A stretch of 64,000 nucleotides of DNA from Paenibacillus larvae subsp. larvae (lineage in GTDB: Bacteria; Bacillota; Bacilli; Paenibacillales; NBRC-103111). The translations under genes were made by a program, and so were the position numbers. How positions within the stretch are numbered: the first letter of the stretch is position 1; every line of letters starts with the position of its first letter. Below the pieces are notes generated by a model. That model was not told where the DNA came from and searched no databases. It worked only from the letters and a program-made list of their open reading frames with translations. The DNA is taken from assembly GCF_002003265.1 (NCBI RefSeq), contig NZ_CP019687.1, positions 3,849,501-3,913,500 on the forward strand. The letters run 5' to 3'. This document shows, piece by piece, positions 16,584-25,204 of this stretch.

Positions 16584-19484
16584 GTGAGTGCGGAGGAAAA
16601 GACCCGAATAGTCGTTGATATATATGGAATCCCATACAAAATAGTAGCCAGCACCAGCCCGGCTTATATTAAAAAAATCGCCGCCATGGTCAATAACCAA
16701 ATGGTGCAGATCTCTGAAAAAGATCCGCGGCTGGATACTCCGCGTATCGCGGTATTGGCGGCTGTTAATGCATTTGATGATGCTTTGACCATGCGGGACA
16801 AGCTGGAAAATCTGGAGCATGAATATAAAAATAAACTTCGCGAACAGGCAGGTTATGCCAAAACGCTGCAGGCAGAAATTGAAAAATTGGACAAGGAAAA
16901 ACTGGATTTGTCCAAGCAGTTGGAACAGCAGGGGAAGCAGATAGGGGAAATTGCCCAGCGAGAAGAAAAGCTGAAAGAGGAGCTTAAACAAACAAAACAA
17001 AATCTGGAAGTGCTGCGCAAACAGCTTTCTGAAGTTCAGACTGCCAAAGAATTGGCCGGAAAAGAGAAAGAGAAAGCGTTGGAGCACGTGGAAAGCCTGA
17101 AAAAGGAACTTGCTGCCGGCAAAAACCAACATGAGGAGACTCTTCAGAGAGAGCAGAATCTGAAGGAGGAACTATCGAAGCTTAAAATAGAGGCAGCGGA
17201 TCGTAAAAAAGCTTTAGAGGAAGAAAAACACCGTTCTAAGGAACTGAGTGGCCGAATTGAGCTTTTGGAAACAGATCTGGAACAATCCGATGCGGATAAA
17301 GAGACTATGCGTCTTAAACTAGAAGAGGAAATTGAACTAACAGCCAGCTTGAGGGAAGAAAACGGACAGCTTCAGCGTGAATTTAACCGGATACAGGAAG
17401 AAGCAGGAAAAGAAACTGCCAAATTGGCAGAGGCGGTTAAGAGAGAAGAAACAATGCGCAGTGAATTGGGCCAGACGAAAATAAGTCTGGAAAGTTCACG
17501 AAACAAATGGATACAGGCCAAACAGCAGCTGGAGGATCAGCGCAAGGAAACAGCGGATTTAAAGAAGGAAATAGAAAGCTTGAGGCAGTCCTTGTCTGCT
17601 GAACAGAAGCAAACGCAACAGCTTCAGCAAAGAAAAGAACAGCTGCGTGAGCAATTGGCAACGGCAGAGTCATCGGTGGAAAAAACAAAGGAGGAGCTGG
17701 CGTCCAAGGAACGGCGGGCTGCAGAGATGGGACAGCGGGAGACGAAGCTGCGTGAGCAGTTGGCTAAAGCAGAAGCGAATGCGCAGGAGATGGAGCAGAA
17801 GCTGCGTGAAGAGCTGCGCAAAGCGCAGGAAGCTGAGAAGAGAGCCGTCAAACAGTTGGAAGCCTCGCAAAGGGAAACAGTAGAAGCAAAGCGGGAACTG
17901 GCATCGCAGAAGGAGCGAGCTGCAGAGATGGCGCAGCGGGAGACAAAGCTGCGTGAACAGCTGGCTCAAGCGGAAACGGACGCAAAGGAAATGGAGCAGA
18001 AGCTGCGTGAAGAGCTGTTTAAGGCAGAGGAAGCCGTGGCCGAGATAAACAAACAGTTGGAGGCTTCGCAGAGGGAAGCGGCAGAAGCCAAGCGTGAGCT
18101 GGCGTCTAAGGAGCAGCGTGCTGCCGAGCTTGAACAGGAAGGGCTCGAGCTGCTTGAGAAACTGGAAGCGGCCGAAGAATTGCTCCGTAATGTTGAACAG
18201 CAATCGGGTGAAATTCAAACAGCTGCTGAACAAGAAGTGGCTCGCGTTCGTACTCAACTGGCCCAAGTTCAGCGTGAATCGGAACGGACAAACAATGAAC
18301 TCCTGTCACAGCAGCAATATAACGCCGAATTGAAACAACGGATAGTGGAGCTTGAAGAACAAGGGGCTCAGGCCAGGGAGCGCATAAAGCAAGTCCTGGA
18401 GGAAGGACAGGTAGAACTCGGTAGTGTCCGGTCTGCTCTTCAAAGAACCAGAGACCAAATTAAAGCAGTTGAGCGTGAAGCTGCGTCTGTCCGCCAAGAA
18501 CTGAAAGCCGAACAGCAGCGTGCTGCTGAGCTTGAACAGGAAGGCCTTGAACTGCTTGAGAAACTGGAAGCGGCCGAGAAGTCAGTCAGCCGGACAGAAG
18601 AGAATGCACGCTTGAAAGTGGAAGAAGCGCAGCAGGAAGCGATGCGGGTCAGGGGGCAGCTATCGGAGGCGTTGCGCGACAAGGAAGGGATTCAACAAGC
18701 TCTCGCAGAGGAGCAGCAGCGCTACGCTGACCTGGAACAGCAGGAAAAGGAAATCCGTAAAGAGCTATCAGGCCTTCAGGAACATGCAGATAATCTGGCA
18801 CAAGAACTGGATGTGCATCAACAACTGATTGAGGAACAGGCTCAGACGGAATTGAAGCTTTGCCGGGAACTGAAAGGAGTCCGTCAATCTAATAATGAGC
18901 TCAAGGAACAGATGAATGTCAAACAAGGCCAATTAGATAAAGCATTTAAAGAAACCAAAAAATTGCAGGTTGACTTGGAATCCGCTAAAAACAACGAGGG
19001 AACTTATAGGGAAGAATTAGCTAACCTTAAGCAGGAGCTTGACAAGCAGGCGGTTCTGGAAAAAGAACTCCGTGACGGGCTGGCCGCAGTAAAAGATGAA
19101 AGAGATCGCCTGCAGCAGGAGATCAGAATGCTTCATCAAATGGCGGAACAGCAGGTGATTCAGGAGCAGGAAGTCAGACAGGAACTTCAGCAGGTTTGGG
19201 AAGAACGGGAAGCGATGAAGAGGGTGATGGAACAGCTTCAGAAAGAGGCTGCAGCCGGTTCTGAAACGCAAGAAAATCATCATCTTCTGGTAGAAGAGCT
19301 GACTTGCGAGAAACAAGAACTGCTCGAAGAAATCGAACGAAAGAAACGGGAAGAACAGCGCGTCGTACAGGAGCTGAATCAGGTCCAGTCGGATTATAGT
19401 AAGCTGCAGGATGAATATACAAAACTGCAGACGGAATATAACGAGTGGATCCAGCTTATTATGGAAGAGGAGCCTAACAACTAA
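16584..19484 (+). CDS. zapA: ZapA-type cell-division protein fused to a giant coiled coil
   Basis: 966 residues from the GTG at 16584; AGGAGG is seven bases upstream, while the ATG at 16578 touches it. The first 85 residues are a ZapA domain (TRIVVDIYGIPYKIVAST, DTPRIAVLAAVNAFDDAL), which binds and bundles FtsZ. The remaining 870 residues are almost uninterrupted heptad coiled coil rich in Glu, Gln, Lys, Leu and Arg. It has tandem 67-residue units (ASKERRAAEMGQRETKLREQ and its near copy ASQKERAAEMAQRETKLREQ, 201 bp apart) and a repeated AAELEQEGLELLEKLEAAE (about 18121 and 18523). ZapA is normally about 85-130 residues. It sits between pheT and cvpA, the usual place of zapA. Length plasticity through repeats is likely. 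Confidence 0.8.
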   Translation: MSAEEKTRIVVDIYGIPYKIVASTSPAYIKKIAAMVNNQMVQISEKDPRLDTPRIAVLAAVNAFDDALTMRDKLENLEHEYKNKLREQAGYAKTLQAEIEKLDKEKLDLSKQLEQQGKQIGEIAQREEKLKEELKQTKQNLEVLRKQLSEVQTAKELAGKEKEKALEHVESLKKELAAGKNQHEETLQREQNLKEELSKLKIEAADRKKALEEEKHRSKELSGRIELLETDLEQSDADKETMRLKLEEEIELTASLREENGQLQREFNRIQEEAGKETAKLAEAVKREETMRSELGQTKISLESSRNKWIQAKQQLEDQRKETADLKKEIESLRQSLSAEQKQTQQLQQRKEQLREQLATAESSVEKTKEELASKERRAAEMGQRETKLREQLAKAEANAQEMEQKLREELRKAQEAEKRAVKQLEASQRETVEAKRELASQKERAAEMAQRETKLREQLAQAETDAKEMEQKLREELFKAEEAVAEINKQLEASQREAAEAKRELASKEQRAAELEQEGLELLEKLEAAEELLRNVEQQSGEIQTAAEQEVARVRTQLAQVQRESERTNNELLSQQQYNAELKQRIVELEEQGAQARERIKQVLEEGQVELGSVRSALQRTRDQIKAVEREAASVRQELKAEQQRAAELEQEGLELLEKLEAAEKSVSRTEENARLKVEEAQQEAMRVRGQLSEALRDKEGIQQALAEEQQRYADLEQQEKEIRKELSGLQEHADNLAQELDVHQQLIEEQAQTELKLCRELKGVRQSNNELKEQMNVKQGQLDKAFKETKKLQVDLESAKNNEGTYREELANLKQELDKQAVLEKELRDGLAAVKDERDRLQQEIRMLHQMAEQQVIQEQEVRQELQQVWEEREAMKRVMEQLQKEAAAGSETQENHHLLVEELTCEKQELLEEIERKKREEQRVVQELNQVQSDYSKLQDEYTKLQTEYNEWIQLIMEEEPNN

Positions 19485-19489
19485 GTCCT

Positions 19490-20029
19490 ATGAATATGCT
19501 TGATTTAATTTTACTGCTTATTGTGGCAGGATGTGTTATCCTGGGTTACGTACGTGGACTGATCAATCAGCTTTTGTCTATTGCCGGCTTATTTGCCGCT
19601 TTCCTTATTGCCTATTTATACCACAGGGACCTGGCACCTTATTTGTTAGAAAAACTGCCATTATCCTCATTCGAAAATTACAACAATTATGAATTTCTGA
19701 TCAAAGGTCTTCATTTGGACATATATGCAGCTAATGTACTTGCATTTGCCCTGTTGTTTTTCGGGGTCAAAATAGTACTTTCCATTGTTAAAAGAATTCT
19801 TAACGGAATAGCTTATCTGCCCGGCCTGAATTTTCTAAACCGGACTTTGGGGGCAGCATTTGGATTGCTGGAAGGAGTTCTCATTGTGGTTATTCTTGTT
19901 AATGTGATGACGATCATTCCTTCTGATAACATGCAATCACAATTAGCCGGATCCAGCCTGGCCCCTTATATCCTGGAACAATTCCCGGCACTGACCGGAA
20001 AGCTTCATGAACACTGGAAATCCTTCTGA
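19490..20029 (+). CDS. cvpA: CvpA-family membrane protein
   Basis: 179 residues, four predicted membrane segments. The first carries the family pattern DLILLLIVAGCVILGYVRGL, followed by INQLLSIAGLFAAFLIAYLY. A later segment is FGLLEGVLIVVILVNVM. CvpA proteins are named after colicin V production; their real role is envelope-related and poorly defined. Starts six bases after the zapA stop, so it is translationally linked to the zapA transcript. A strong terminator follows at 20050. Confidence 0.9.
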   Translation: MNMLDLILLLIVAGCVILGYVRGLINQLLSIAGLFAAFLIAYLYHRDLAPYLLEKLPLSSFENYNNYEFLIKGLHLDIYAANVLAFALLFFGVKIVLSIVKRILNGIAYLPGLNFLNRTLGAAFGLLEGVLIVVILVNVMTIIPSDNMQSQLAGSSLAPYILEQFPALTGKLHEHWKSF

Positions 20030-20049
20030 TTAATGATGAACGGCTATAC

Positions 20050-20082
20050 GAAACCGCCCTCTTTTAGAGAAGGGCGGTTTAG
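20050..20082. terminator. Bidirectional terminator between cvpA and the cupredoxin gene
   Basis: AAACCGCCCTCTTTTAGAGA followed by AGGGCGGTTT forms a strong stem with A/T tracts on both sides, so it could serve both converging genes. Confidence 0.8.
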
Positions 20083-20109
20083 ATTATTATAAAGTTAAAC
20101 ATTTCTAAC

Positions 20110-20472
20110 TTATTCCACAACGAGTGTTGCTTTCATATCCCCATGCCCCGTTCCACAAGGAATGCTGCATACAATGGAGAAGTTTCCTTCTTTAACAGGA
20201 GTAAAAACCTGACTGGATTTTTTGCTGTCAAGATTTATTTTATAATCCTTTATGCTTACCCCATGAATCCCTTCTTCGGAAACAAGCGTTACTTTGACGG
20301 ATTTGCCTTTTTTCACATGGTATTCAGGCTGGTCGAAAGCGAAGTTTTTAGCTTTTATTGTAATTTCCTGCTCCGCGTTTTGTGGTTCAGCGGCAGGCTG
20401 CTCTTTTTCTCCGCAAGCTGCTAAAGCAAGGATAAGAGCGGCAACGGCCAGCAAAATAATCAATTTTTTCAA
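20110..20472 (-). CDS. Cupredoxin lipoprotein with a CuA (COX2-type) copper site
   Basis: About 120 residues from a TTG at 20472, with AAGGAGGGG eight bases upstream; the longer open frame has no ribosome site. The signal peptide MKKLIILLAVAALILALAAC ends in a lipobox, so the protein is an extracytoplasmic lipoprotein. The rest is a cupredoxin fold with His in EEGIHGVSIK and the CuA motif CSIPCGTGHGDM (C-x3-C-x3-H-x2-M) near the C-terminus. This is the binuclear copper site of cytochrome c oxidase subunit II. No oxidase membrane helices are present, so a stand-alone copper carrier or electron-transfer protein is inferred. Confidence 0.85.
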   Translation of the reverse strand: MKKLIILLAVAALILALAACGEKEQPAAEPQNAEQEITIKAKNFAFDQPEYHVKKGKSVKVTLVSEEGIHGVSIKDYKINLDSKKSSQVFTPVKEGNFSIVCSIPCGTGHGDMKATLVVE

Positions 20473-20621
20473 AAAAGTCCCCTCCTTTGGCCTGGCGATG
20501 TTATTTAGAATAATTTCAATGTTGTTCTTTGCCAAGTATATCACTTTTATGACACAGTCTGGATAAGGAAGGTGACAATTTTTTGAAAATATCAAAAGGA
20601 TATTTGTAAAGAGTAAACACG

Positions 20622-20669
20622 GAAAAACCACAGGTGTAAAGCTGCAATAGCTTCGTCACTGCGGTTTTA
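20622..20669. terminator. Stem-loop terminator between cupredoxin and holin-like genes
   Basis: AAAAACCACAG and CTGCGGTTTT form a stem, with T runs on the minus strand. It is placed after the minus-strand holin-like gene. Confidence 0.5.
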
Positions 20670-20713
20670 TCCTGCCGGGCTTCGCCGGTTTTATCCTTCT
20701 TGCATGCCTGCCG

Positions 20714-21082
20714 TCAGTCTTTACGCTCGTCTCCATTTAAATTATGCTTAAACGGAGTTGCCACAGGAATGAACAAGTCGATAATCCCAATCACAAGCGC
20801 AGCCAACAAAGCACCAATAATCGAGGCATGGACGCCTCCTACGATAAACTGGGCTCCCCAGATGACAAGGGCGCTGACCAGAAAGCCAACGATCCCCCGG
20901 CCGAAAGGAGTAATCTTTTTACCGAATATTCCTTCAATGATCCAACCAGCTACCGCAATAACAAGTGCCAGAAAAAAAGCACTCCAGAAACCACCGGTAG
21001 AAAATCCGGGGACAATCCACCCAACGACAATTAGTACCAAAGCTGATACAATAAACCGGACAAGATGACCAATCAGATGCAT
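20714..21082 (-). CDS. Phage_holin_4_2 / YvlD-like membrane protein
   Basis: 122 residues with four hydrophobic segments: LVRFIVSALVLIVVGWIVPG, FWSAFFLALVIAVAGWIIEG, GIVGFLVSALVIWGAQFIVG and a last SIIGALLAALVIGIIDLFIP. This repeat-of-two-hairpins layout with short polar ends is that of the holin-4 superfamily, which includes YvlD. Most chromosomal members are not phage lysis proteins but small envelope proteins of unknown role. GGAGGTACC precedes the ATG on the minus strand. Isolated gene; no phage genes nearby. Confidence 0.8.
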   Translation of the reverse strand: MHLIGHLVRFIVSALVLIVVGWIVPGFSTGGFWSAFFLALVIAVAGWIIEGIFGKKITPFGRGIVGFLVSALVIWGAQFIVGGVHASIIGALLAALVIGIIDLFIPVATPFKHNLNGDERKD

Positions 21083-21405
21083 CGGATAGGTACCTCCTTT
21101 TTAGATGAGCCATATAACCTTGTGCTGTTTGATGTAGATAATTCGGTTGCTCGATCATTGGTGCGCTTTTATAGTCTCTCCGCAGTGTTTTATTTTATGC
21201 TTTTGCAAGAACACTCGTTTCACTGCATGGCAACGTTTTTCTGATATTAAAAAGACAAGTGGAATTAAGCGGCGGCCATTTTTACTGATTTATTAATTAT
21301 AATTGTTTTCTCCCGGGAATAGCGGAAGGCCGCCGTAGCTTCAAAGGGGCAGGTCGGCTATAATAAGGGCAATAACATTACATCCGAAAGAGGTTGGAAC
21401 TTAGG
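21083..21405. other. Intergenic region with mutS2 promoter signals
   Basis: No gene. An inverted repeat CGGCGGCC (21270-21277) / GGCCGCCG (21328-21335) encloses an AT-rich segment. A TATAAT at 21359-21364 could be the -10 of mutS2. Nothing else recognised. Confidence 0.3.
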
Positions 21406-23769
21406 GTGAAGACAAAAATATTAGCAACGATGGAATTTGATAAAATTATAGACCAATTAAAAAATCACGCAGCTACTTCTTTAGGTAAATCCAAAGCCGA
21501 AGAAATTCAACCGAGTGGCGATTTTGGCAGGGTGAAACAGCAGCTGAAAGAGACGGATGAGGCTTTTCAAGTTGAACGTTTAAAAGGTTCTGCCCCGTTC
21601 GGAGGAATCCGCGATATCCGTCCTTCGCTGAAAAGGGCTGAACTTGGGGGAATGCTTAATCCGGTGGAACTTCTCGATATTGCCAATACCATTACTGGCT
21701 GCCGGAGACTGGCTAAATTTCTGCTTGCTTTCCATGAAGATGTTGAGGTGCCTTTACTTGTCGGCATGGCCGAACAGATTTCGGATCAAAAACAGGTTGA
21801 AGACCGTATCAAGCAGTGCATAGATGATCAGGGAAACGTTTTGGATAGTGCGAGTCCGGAATTAAACCGGATACGCAGCGAAGTCCGTACTGGTGAAGCC
21901 TGTGTCAGGGAGCGGCTTGAACAGATGATACGAAACTCTTCCATCCAAAAAATGCTTCAGGATGTACTGGTTACGATCCGTAATGACCGGTATGTTATTC
22001 CGGTCAAACAGGAATACCGCTCCAGTATCGGCGGTATCATTCATGACCAGTCTGCTTCAGGAGCCACGCTGTTTATTGAGCCGGAAGCTATAGTATCCAT
22101 GAATAATAAACTCCGTGAACTGAAACTGAAAGAAGAGGTTGAAATTGAAAAAATTCTCCGGACTTTAACGGCTGAAGCAGCTGAGGTGGCAGATATGCTG
22201 CTGGCTGATGTAGAGGTAGCGGGGGAACTTGATTTTATTTTTGCCAAAGCGGGTCTGGCGGCAACTCTTAAGGCTACCCTTCCTATAATGAATGATCGGC
22301 GATATATCAAAATCAAAAAGGGCCGGCACCCTCTTATCTCGAGAGAGCAAGTAGTACCGACCGATATCGAACTGGGGAATCGCTATACTACCATAATTGT
22401 GACTGGTCCGAATACCGGAGGGAAGACTGTTTCGTTGAAAACGCTTGGATTGCTTAGCCTAATGGCAATGTCCGGTTTGTTTGTCCCCGCTGAAGACGGA
22501 AGCCAGTTTTGTGTTTTTGATGCTATTTATGCTGATATCGGGGATGAGCAGAGCATTGAGCAAAATTTAAGTACCTTCTCCAGCCATATGACCAATATTA
22601 TTGGCATTCTTCGGAAAATGACCCCGAAAAGTCTGGTTTTGCTGGATGAACTTGGAGCCGGGACAGACCCGGCGGAAGGTTCAGCGTTGGCCATAGCCAT
22701 TCTTGAACATATCCATCGAATAGGATGCAGGATGATTGCGACGACTCACTACAGTGAGCTAAAAGCCTATGCTTATGACCGGGAAGGGGTCATCAATGCA
22801 AGCATGGAATTTGATGTTCAGACTTTAAGCCCCACTTACCGATTGCTTATCGGAGTTCCCGGCCGAAGCAATGCCTTTGCCATTGCCGAACGTCTGGGGC
22901 TTGCACGTTCGATTATAGAAAGTGCAAAAGGGCAAGTTGCACAGGAAGACCAACGTGTAGAGACGATGATCGCCACGCTTGAAGAAAACCGCCTGGCAGC
23001 AGAAGCGGAGCGTGAAAGTGCCGAGCAGCTTCGCCGCGAGGTTGAGGAGCAGCGGCGTAAACTGGGAGCCCAGCAGGCCAGATTTGCGGAACAGCGGGAT
23101 AAACTGCTGGAAAAGGCCGAGCGCGAGGCTCAAGAGGCTTTGGCTAAGGCCCGCAGGGAAGCGGATGAAGTAATTGCGGACTTGCGGCGTCTGGCCAAAT
23201 CAGGGGAAGCCGGGATCAAAGAACATATGCTTATAGAAGCCAAGCACCGCCTCGGCGAGGCAGCACCCGATCTGCGTTCCAAACAGCCGACGTTTGCCAA
23301 GGAGCGCAGGGCGGCGGAGGTTGAGCCGGGGGATGAGGTTCGCGTGATTTCACTCGGCCAAAATGGCCATATCGTAGAACTGGCCGGGGACACAGAAGCT
23401 GTGGTACAGCTTGGGATCATGAAAATGAAAGTGAAACGCGATGACTTGGAAAAGCTCTCCTCTCTTGAACCAAAAAAACAAGTATCCCGGCCTTCAGCCA
23501 CTGTAAAGCGATCCCGTGAAGACCATGCACGTACGGAACTGGATCTGCGGGGCCTTAATGTAGAGGAGGCCATTATCGAGATTGACCGTTTTCTGGACGA
23601 ATCGTTCCTTGCCGGATTTGGCCAGGTGTATCTTATTCACGGGAAAGGTACGGGAGTGCTGAGAACGGGTGTACAAGATTTCCTGCGCAGGAACAAGCAT
23701 GTGAAGAGTTTTCGAATAGGAAATTACAACGAAGGCGGAACAGGGGTTACTGTAGTGGAGTTAAAATAA
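21406..23769 (+). CDS. mutS2: Endonuclease MutS2 / ribosome-collision rescue factor
   Basis: About 787 residues from the GTG at 21406 (MKTKILATMEFDKI fits family starts); an in-frame TTG at 21394 is an alternative. MutS core and lever regions lead to the ABC-type ATPase. Walker A is TGPNTGGKTVSLKTLG, then STFSSHM, Walker B LVLLDELGAGTDPAEG and the switch His in TTHYSEL. A charged coiled coil follows (about 520-640), then a KOW-like region, and the C-terminal Smr nuclease domain (LDLRGLNVEEAI ... YLIHGKGTGVLR). Firmicute MutS2 suppresses recombination and/or splits collided ribosomes. Intact. Confidence 0.96.
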   Translation: MKTKILATMEFDKIIDQLKNHAATSLGKSKAEEIQPSGDFGRVKQQLKETDEAFQVERLKGSAPFGGIRDIRPSLKRAELGGMLNPVELLDIANTITGCRRLAKFLLAFHEDVEVPLLVGMAEQISDQKQVEDRIKQCIDDQGNVLDSASPELNRIRSEVRTGEACVRERLEQMIRNSSIQKMLQDVLVTIRNDRYVIPVKQEYRSSIGGIIHDQSASGATLFIEPEAIVSMNNKLRELKLKEEVEIEKILRTLTAEAAEVADMLLADVEVAGELDFIFAKAGLAATLKATLPIMNDRRYIKIKKGRHPLISREQVVPTDIELGNRYTTIIVTGPNTGGKTVSLKTLGLLSLMAMSGLFVPAEDGSQFCVFDAIYADIGDEQSIEQNLSTFSSHMTNIIGILRKMTPKSLVLLDELGAGTDPAEGSALAIAILEHIHRIGCRMIATTHYSELKAYAYDREGVINASMEFDVQTLSPTYRLLIGVPGRSNAFAIAERLGLARSIIESAKGQVAQEDQRVETMIATLEENRLAAEAERESAEQLRREVEEQRRKLGAQQARFAEQRDKLLEKAEREAQEALAKARREADEVIADLRRLAKSGEAGIKEHMLIEAKHRLGEAAPDLRSKQPTFAKERRAAEVEPGDEVRVISLGQNGHIVELAGDTEAVVQLGIMKMKVKRDDLEKLSSLEPKKQVSRPSATVKRSREDHARTELDLRGLNVEEAIIEIDRFLDESFLAGFGQVYLIHGKGTGVLRTGVQDFLRRNKHVKSFRIGNYNEGGTGVTVVELK

Positions 23770-23785
23770 AAAAATCAATTTAATG

Positions 23786-23811
23786 TGAAACTCCGATTTA
23801 TTTCCTGCGTA
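23786..23811 (+). promoter_or_regulatory. Candidate ECF (SigW-type) promoter of pspA
   Basis: TGAAAC (23786-23791), exactly 16 bases, then CGTA (23808-23811). This equals the SigW consensus of Bacillus and lies about 70 bases before the pspA start. A similar element stands at 52993. Confidence 0.65.
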
Positions 23812-23881
23812 TGAAGTGTTATAACAAAGGGAGTTAACAACTATCAGCTTACACAACCATTCTTTAGGAGGATTGAAACAA

Positions 23882-24553
23882 ATGGGTATTTTTAAAAGAT
23901 TACGTGACTTAACAATGGCTTCTATCAATGATCTGCTGGACAAAGCAGAAGACCCGGTAAAAATGCTGAATCAGTTTCTTCGTGATATGGAACAGGATAT
24001 TCAAGAAGCTGAGGTCGCGGTTGCCAAGCAAATTGCAATTGAGAAAAAATTTAAGCAGCAGTATGAAGAAGCCCAGGAAATGGTTGAAAAACGCAGCGAG
24101 CAGGCTATGAAGGCTCTTGAACAAGGTAACGAGGATCTGGCCCGCCGCGCGCTTCAAGATAAGAAAGAGCATCAGGAACGCTTTGATGAAATGAAACGCC
24201 AATATGACATGGCCAAAACAAATGCGGACCGTCTGCGCAATCAGGTTGCCGAAATGAAAGAAGAATTCGGTAAAATGAAAAATAAAAGGGATACTCTGGT
24301 AGCCCGTGCCGAATCGGCAAAAGCCCAAAAGCAAATTAACCAGGCCATGAGCGGATTTGGTACCGACAATGCGGCCAAAGGTTTCGACCGTATGTCTGAA
24401 AAAGTACTTCAATTGGAAGCGGAAGCCGAAGCAAGCAGTGAGATTCGCGGCTCCAGCAAGAGCTTGGATGACGAACTCGATCAACTGAGCAAAAATGATG
24501 GTGTGGAAGATGAACTTGCTGCTCTTAAAACCCAGCTGGCTGCAAAAAAATAA
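23882..24553 (+). CDS. pspA: PspA/IM30 (LiaH-type) membrane-stress protein
   Basis: 223 residues from the ATG at 23882 (TAGGAGGAT upstream; the TTG at 23873 overlaps it). The typical N-terminal amphipathic helix is MGIFKRLRDLTMASINDLLD, followed by KAEDPVKMLNQFLRDMEQDI, the PspA signature. Long charged helices (to about residue 180) form ESCRT-III-like oligomers. PspA/Vipp1 proteins coat damaged membranes and preserve the proton gradient. A SigW-type promoter lies upstream. Next comes a DUF350 gene; the combination PspA-DUF350 recurs in other bacteria next to ATP-grasp amidoligases. Confidence 0.95.
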   Translation: MGIFKRLRDLTMASINDLLDKAEDPVKMLNQFLRDMEQDIQEAEVAVAKQIAIEKKFKQQYEEAQEMVEKRSEQAMKALEQGNEDLARRALQDKKEHQERFDEMKRQYDMAKTNADRLRNQVAEMKEEFGKMKNKRDTLVARAESAKAQKQINQAMSGFGTDNAAKGFDRMSEKVLQLEAEAEASSEIRGSSKSLDDELDQLSKNDGVEDELAALKTQLAAKK

Positions 24554-24584
24554 CAGTAGTGCTATAATAAGCACATGCCTTTTT

Positions 24585-24612
24585 AAGAGACTGGGAGAAA
24601 TCTCAGTCTCTT
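24585..24612 (+). other. Stem-loop between pspA and the DUF350 gene
   Basis: AAGAGACTG pairs perfectly with CAGTCTCTT (9 bp, 10-nt loop). No T tract follows, so it is more likely an RNA-processing or stability element within one transcript than a terminator. Confidence 0.5.
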
Positions 24613-24652
24613 CAAGTGTTTGAAGCGTGCTAAACAGGGGAGGCATTAATTC

Positions 24653-25072
24653 ATGAATAATGAGGTGGATCGCTTGTTTGATAATCCCTACTTAAGCGTT
24701 CTCGCTGTTTTTTCTGTGGTCGTCGTGGCTTTGGTGGTGTTCTTAACCATCTTTGAGGTTGTCACCAAGTACAATGATTGGGAAGAAATTAAAAAAGGGA
24801 ATGTATCCGTAGCAATGGCAACGGGAGGCAAAATATTTGGTATCTGCAATGTATTCCGTTTTGCCATTTTAAATAATGATACAATAATCCGATCCTTAAT
24901 TTGGGCTGGCTATGGCTTTATCCTGCTTTTGGTCTCCTACTTTATTTTTGAATTTTTGACGCCATACTTTAAAATAGATGATGAGATCAAGCGGGACAAC
25001 AGAGCCGTTGGTTTTTTATCTATGTTGATTTCCATTTCAGTTTCTTACGTGATAGGAGCATGTGTGACATAA
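24653..25072 (+). CDS. DUF350 membrane protein
   Basis: 139 residues, GGGGAGG before the ATG. Four hydrophobic segments in two repeats: YLSVLAVFSVVVVALVVFLT, then a polar loop WEEIKKGNVSVAMATGGKIFG, then LIWAGYGFILLLVSYFIFEF and a second loop DNRAVGFLSMLISISVSYVIG. The KGN-xx-VA-xxxGG pattern is the DUF350 mark (E. coli YjfL). No biochemical role is established for it; its gene neighbours (PspA, glutathionylspermidine-synthase-like ATP-grasp enzymes) point to envelope stress. A second DUF350 gene is at 55937. Confidence 0.85.
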   Translation: MNNEVDRLFDNPYLSVLAVFSVVVVALVVFLTIFEVVTKYNDWEEIKKGNVSVAMATGGKIFGICNVFRFAILNNDTIIRSLIWAGYGFILLLVSYFIFEFLTPYFKIDDEIKRDNRAVGFLSMLISISVSYVIGACVT

Positions 25073-25102
25073 ACACATTATTAGTTAATGGAGTCGTGGT
25101 TC

Positions 25103-25186
25103 ATGAAGTACTTGTGGGGAGTTCTTCTTGCCCTTGCCGTTATTTTTATGGGAGCAGGAATTTATTATATGCTTGTTTTAGCTTAA
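25103..25186 (+). CDS. 27-aa single-pass membrane microprotein
   Basis: Complete short ORF MKYLWGVLLALAVIFMGAGI followed by seven more residues to Ala and TAA. It is almost entirely one hydrophobic helix, with a GGAG about 13 bases upstream. It sits between the DUF350 gene and the zinc-ribbon-like gene, whose AAGGAGG begins two bases after this stop. Position and TM composition suggest a real small membrane peptide, perhaps a DUF350 partner. No homologue recognised. Confidence 0.45.
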   Translation: MKYLWGVLLALAVIFMGAGIYYMLVLA

Positions 25187-25204
25187 TAAGGAGGTGCGTA
25201 AAGG

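Noticed and set aside
17670-18266. 198-codon Leu/Phe-rich minus-strand frame
   Set aside because: Shadow of the Glu/Gln/Lys coiled coil of the ZapA fusion; reversed heptads give Leu/Phe-rich nonsense.
20714-21082. Prophage because of a holin-family protein
   Set aside because: No lysin, capsid, tail or integrase nearby; chromosomal holin-4 family members next to core genes are common.
23909-24646. 245-codon minus-strand frame that looks membrane-like
   Set aside because: Antisense of pspA; the hydrophobic look is produced by complementary Lys/Glu codons.
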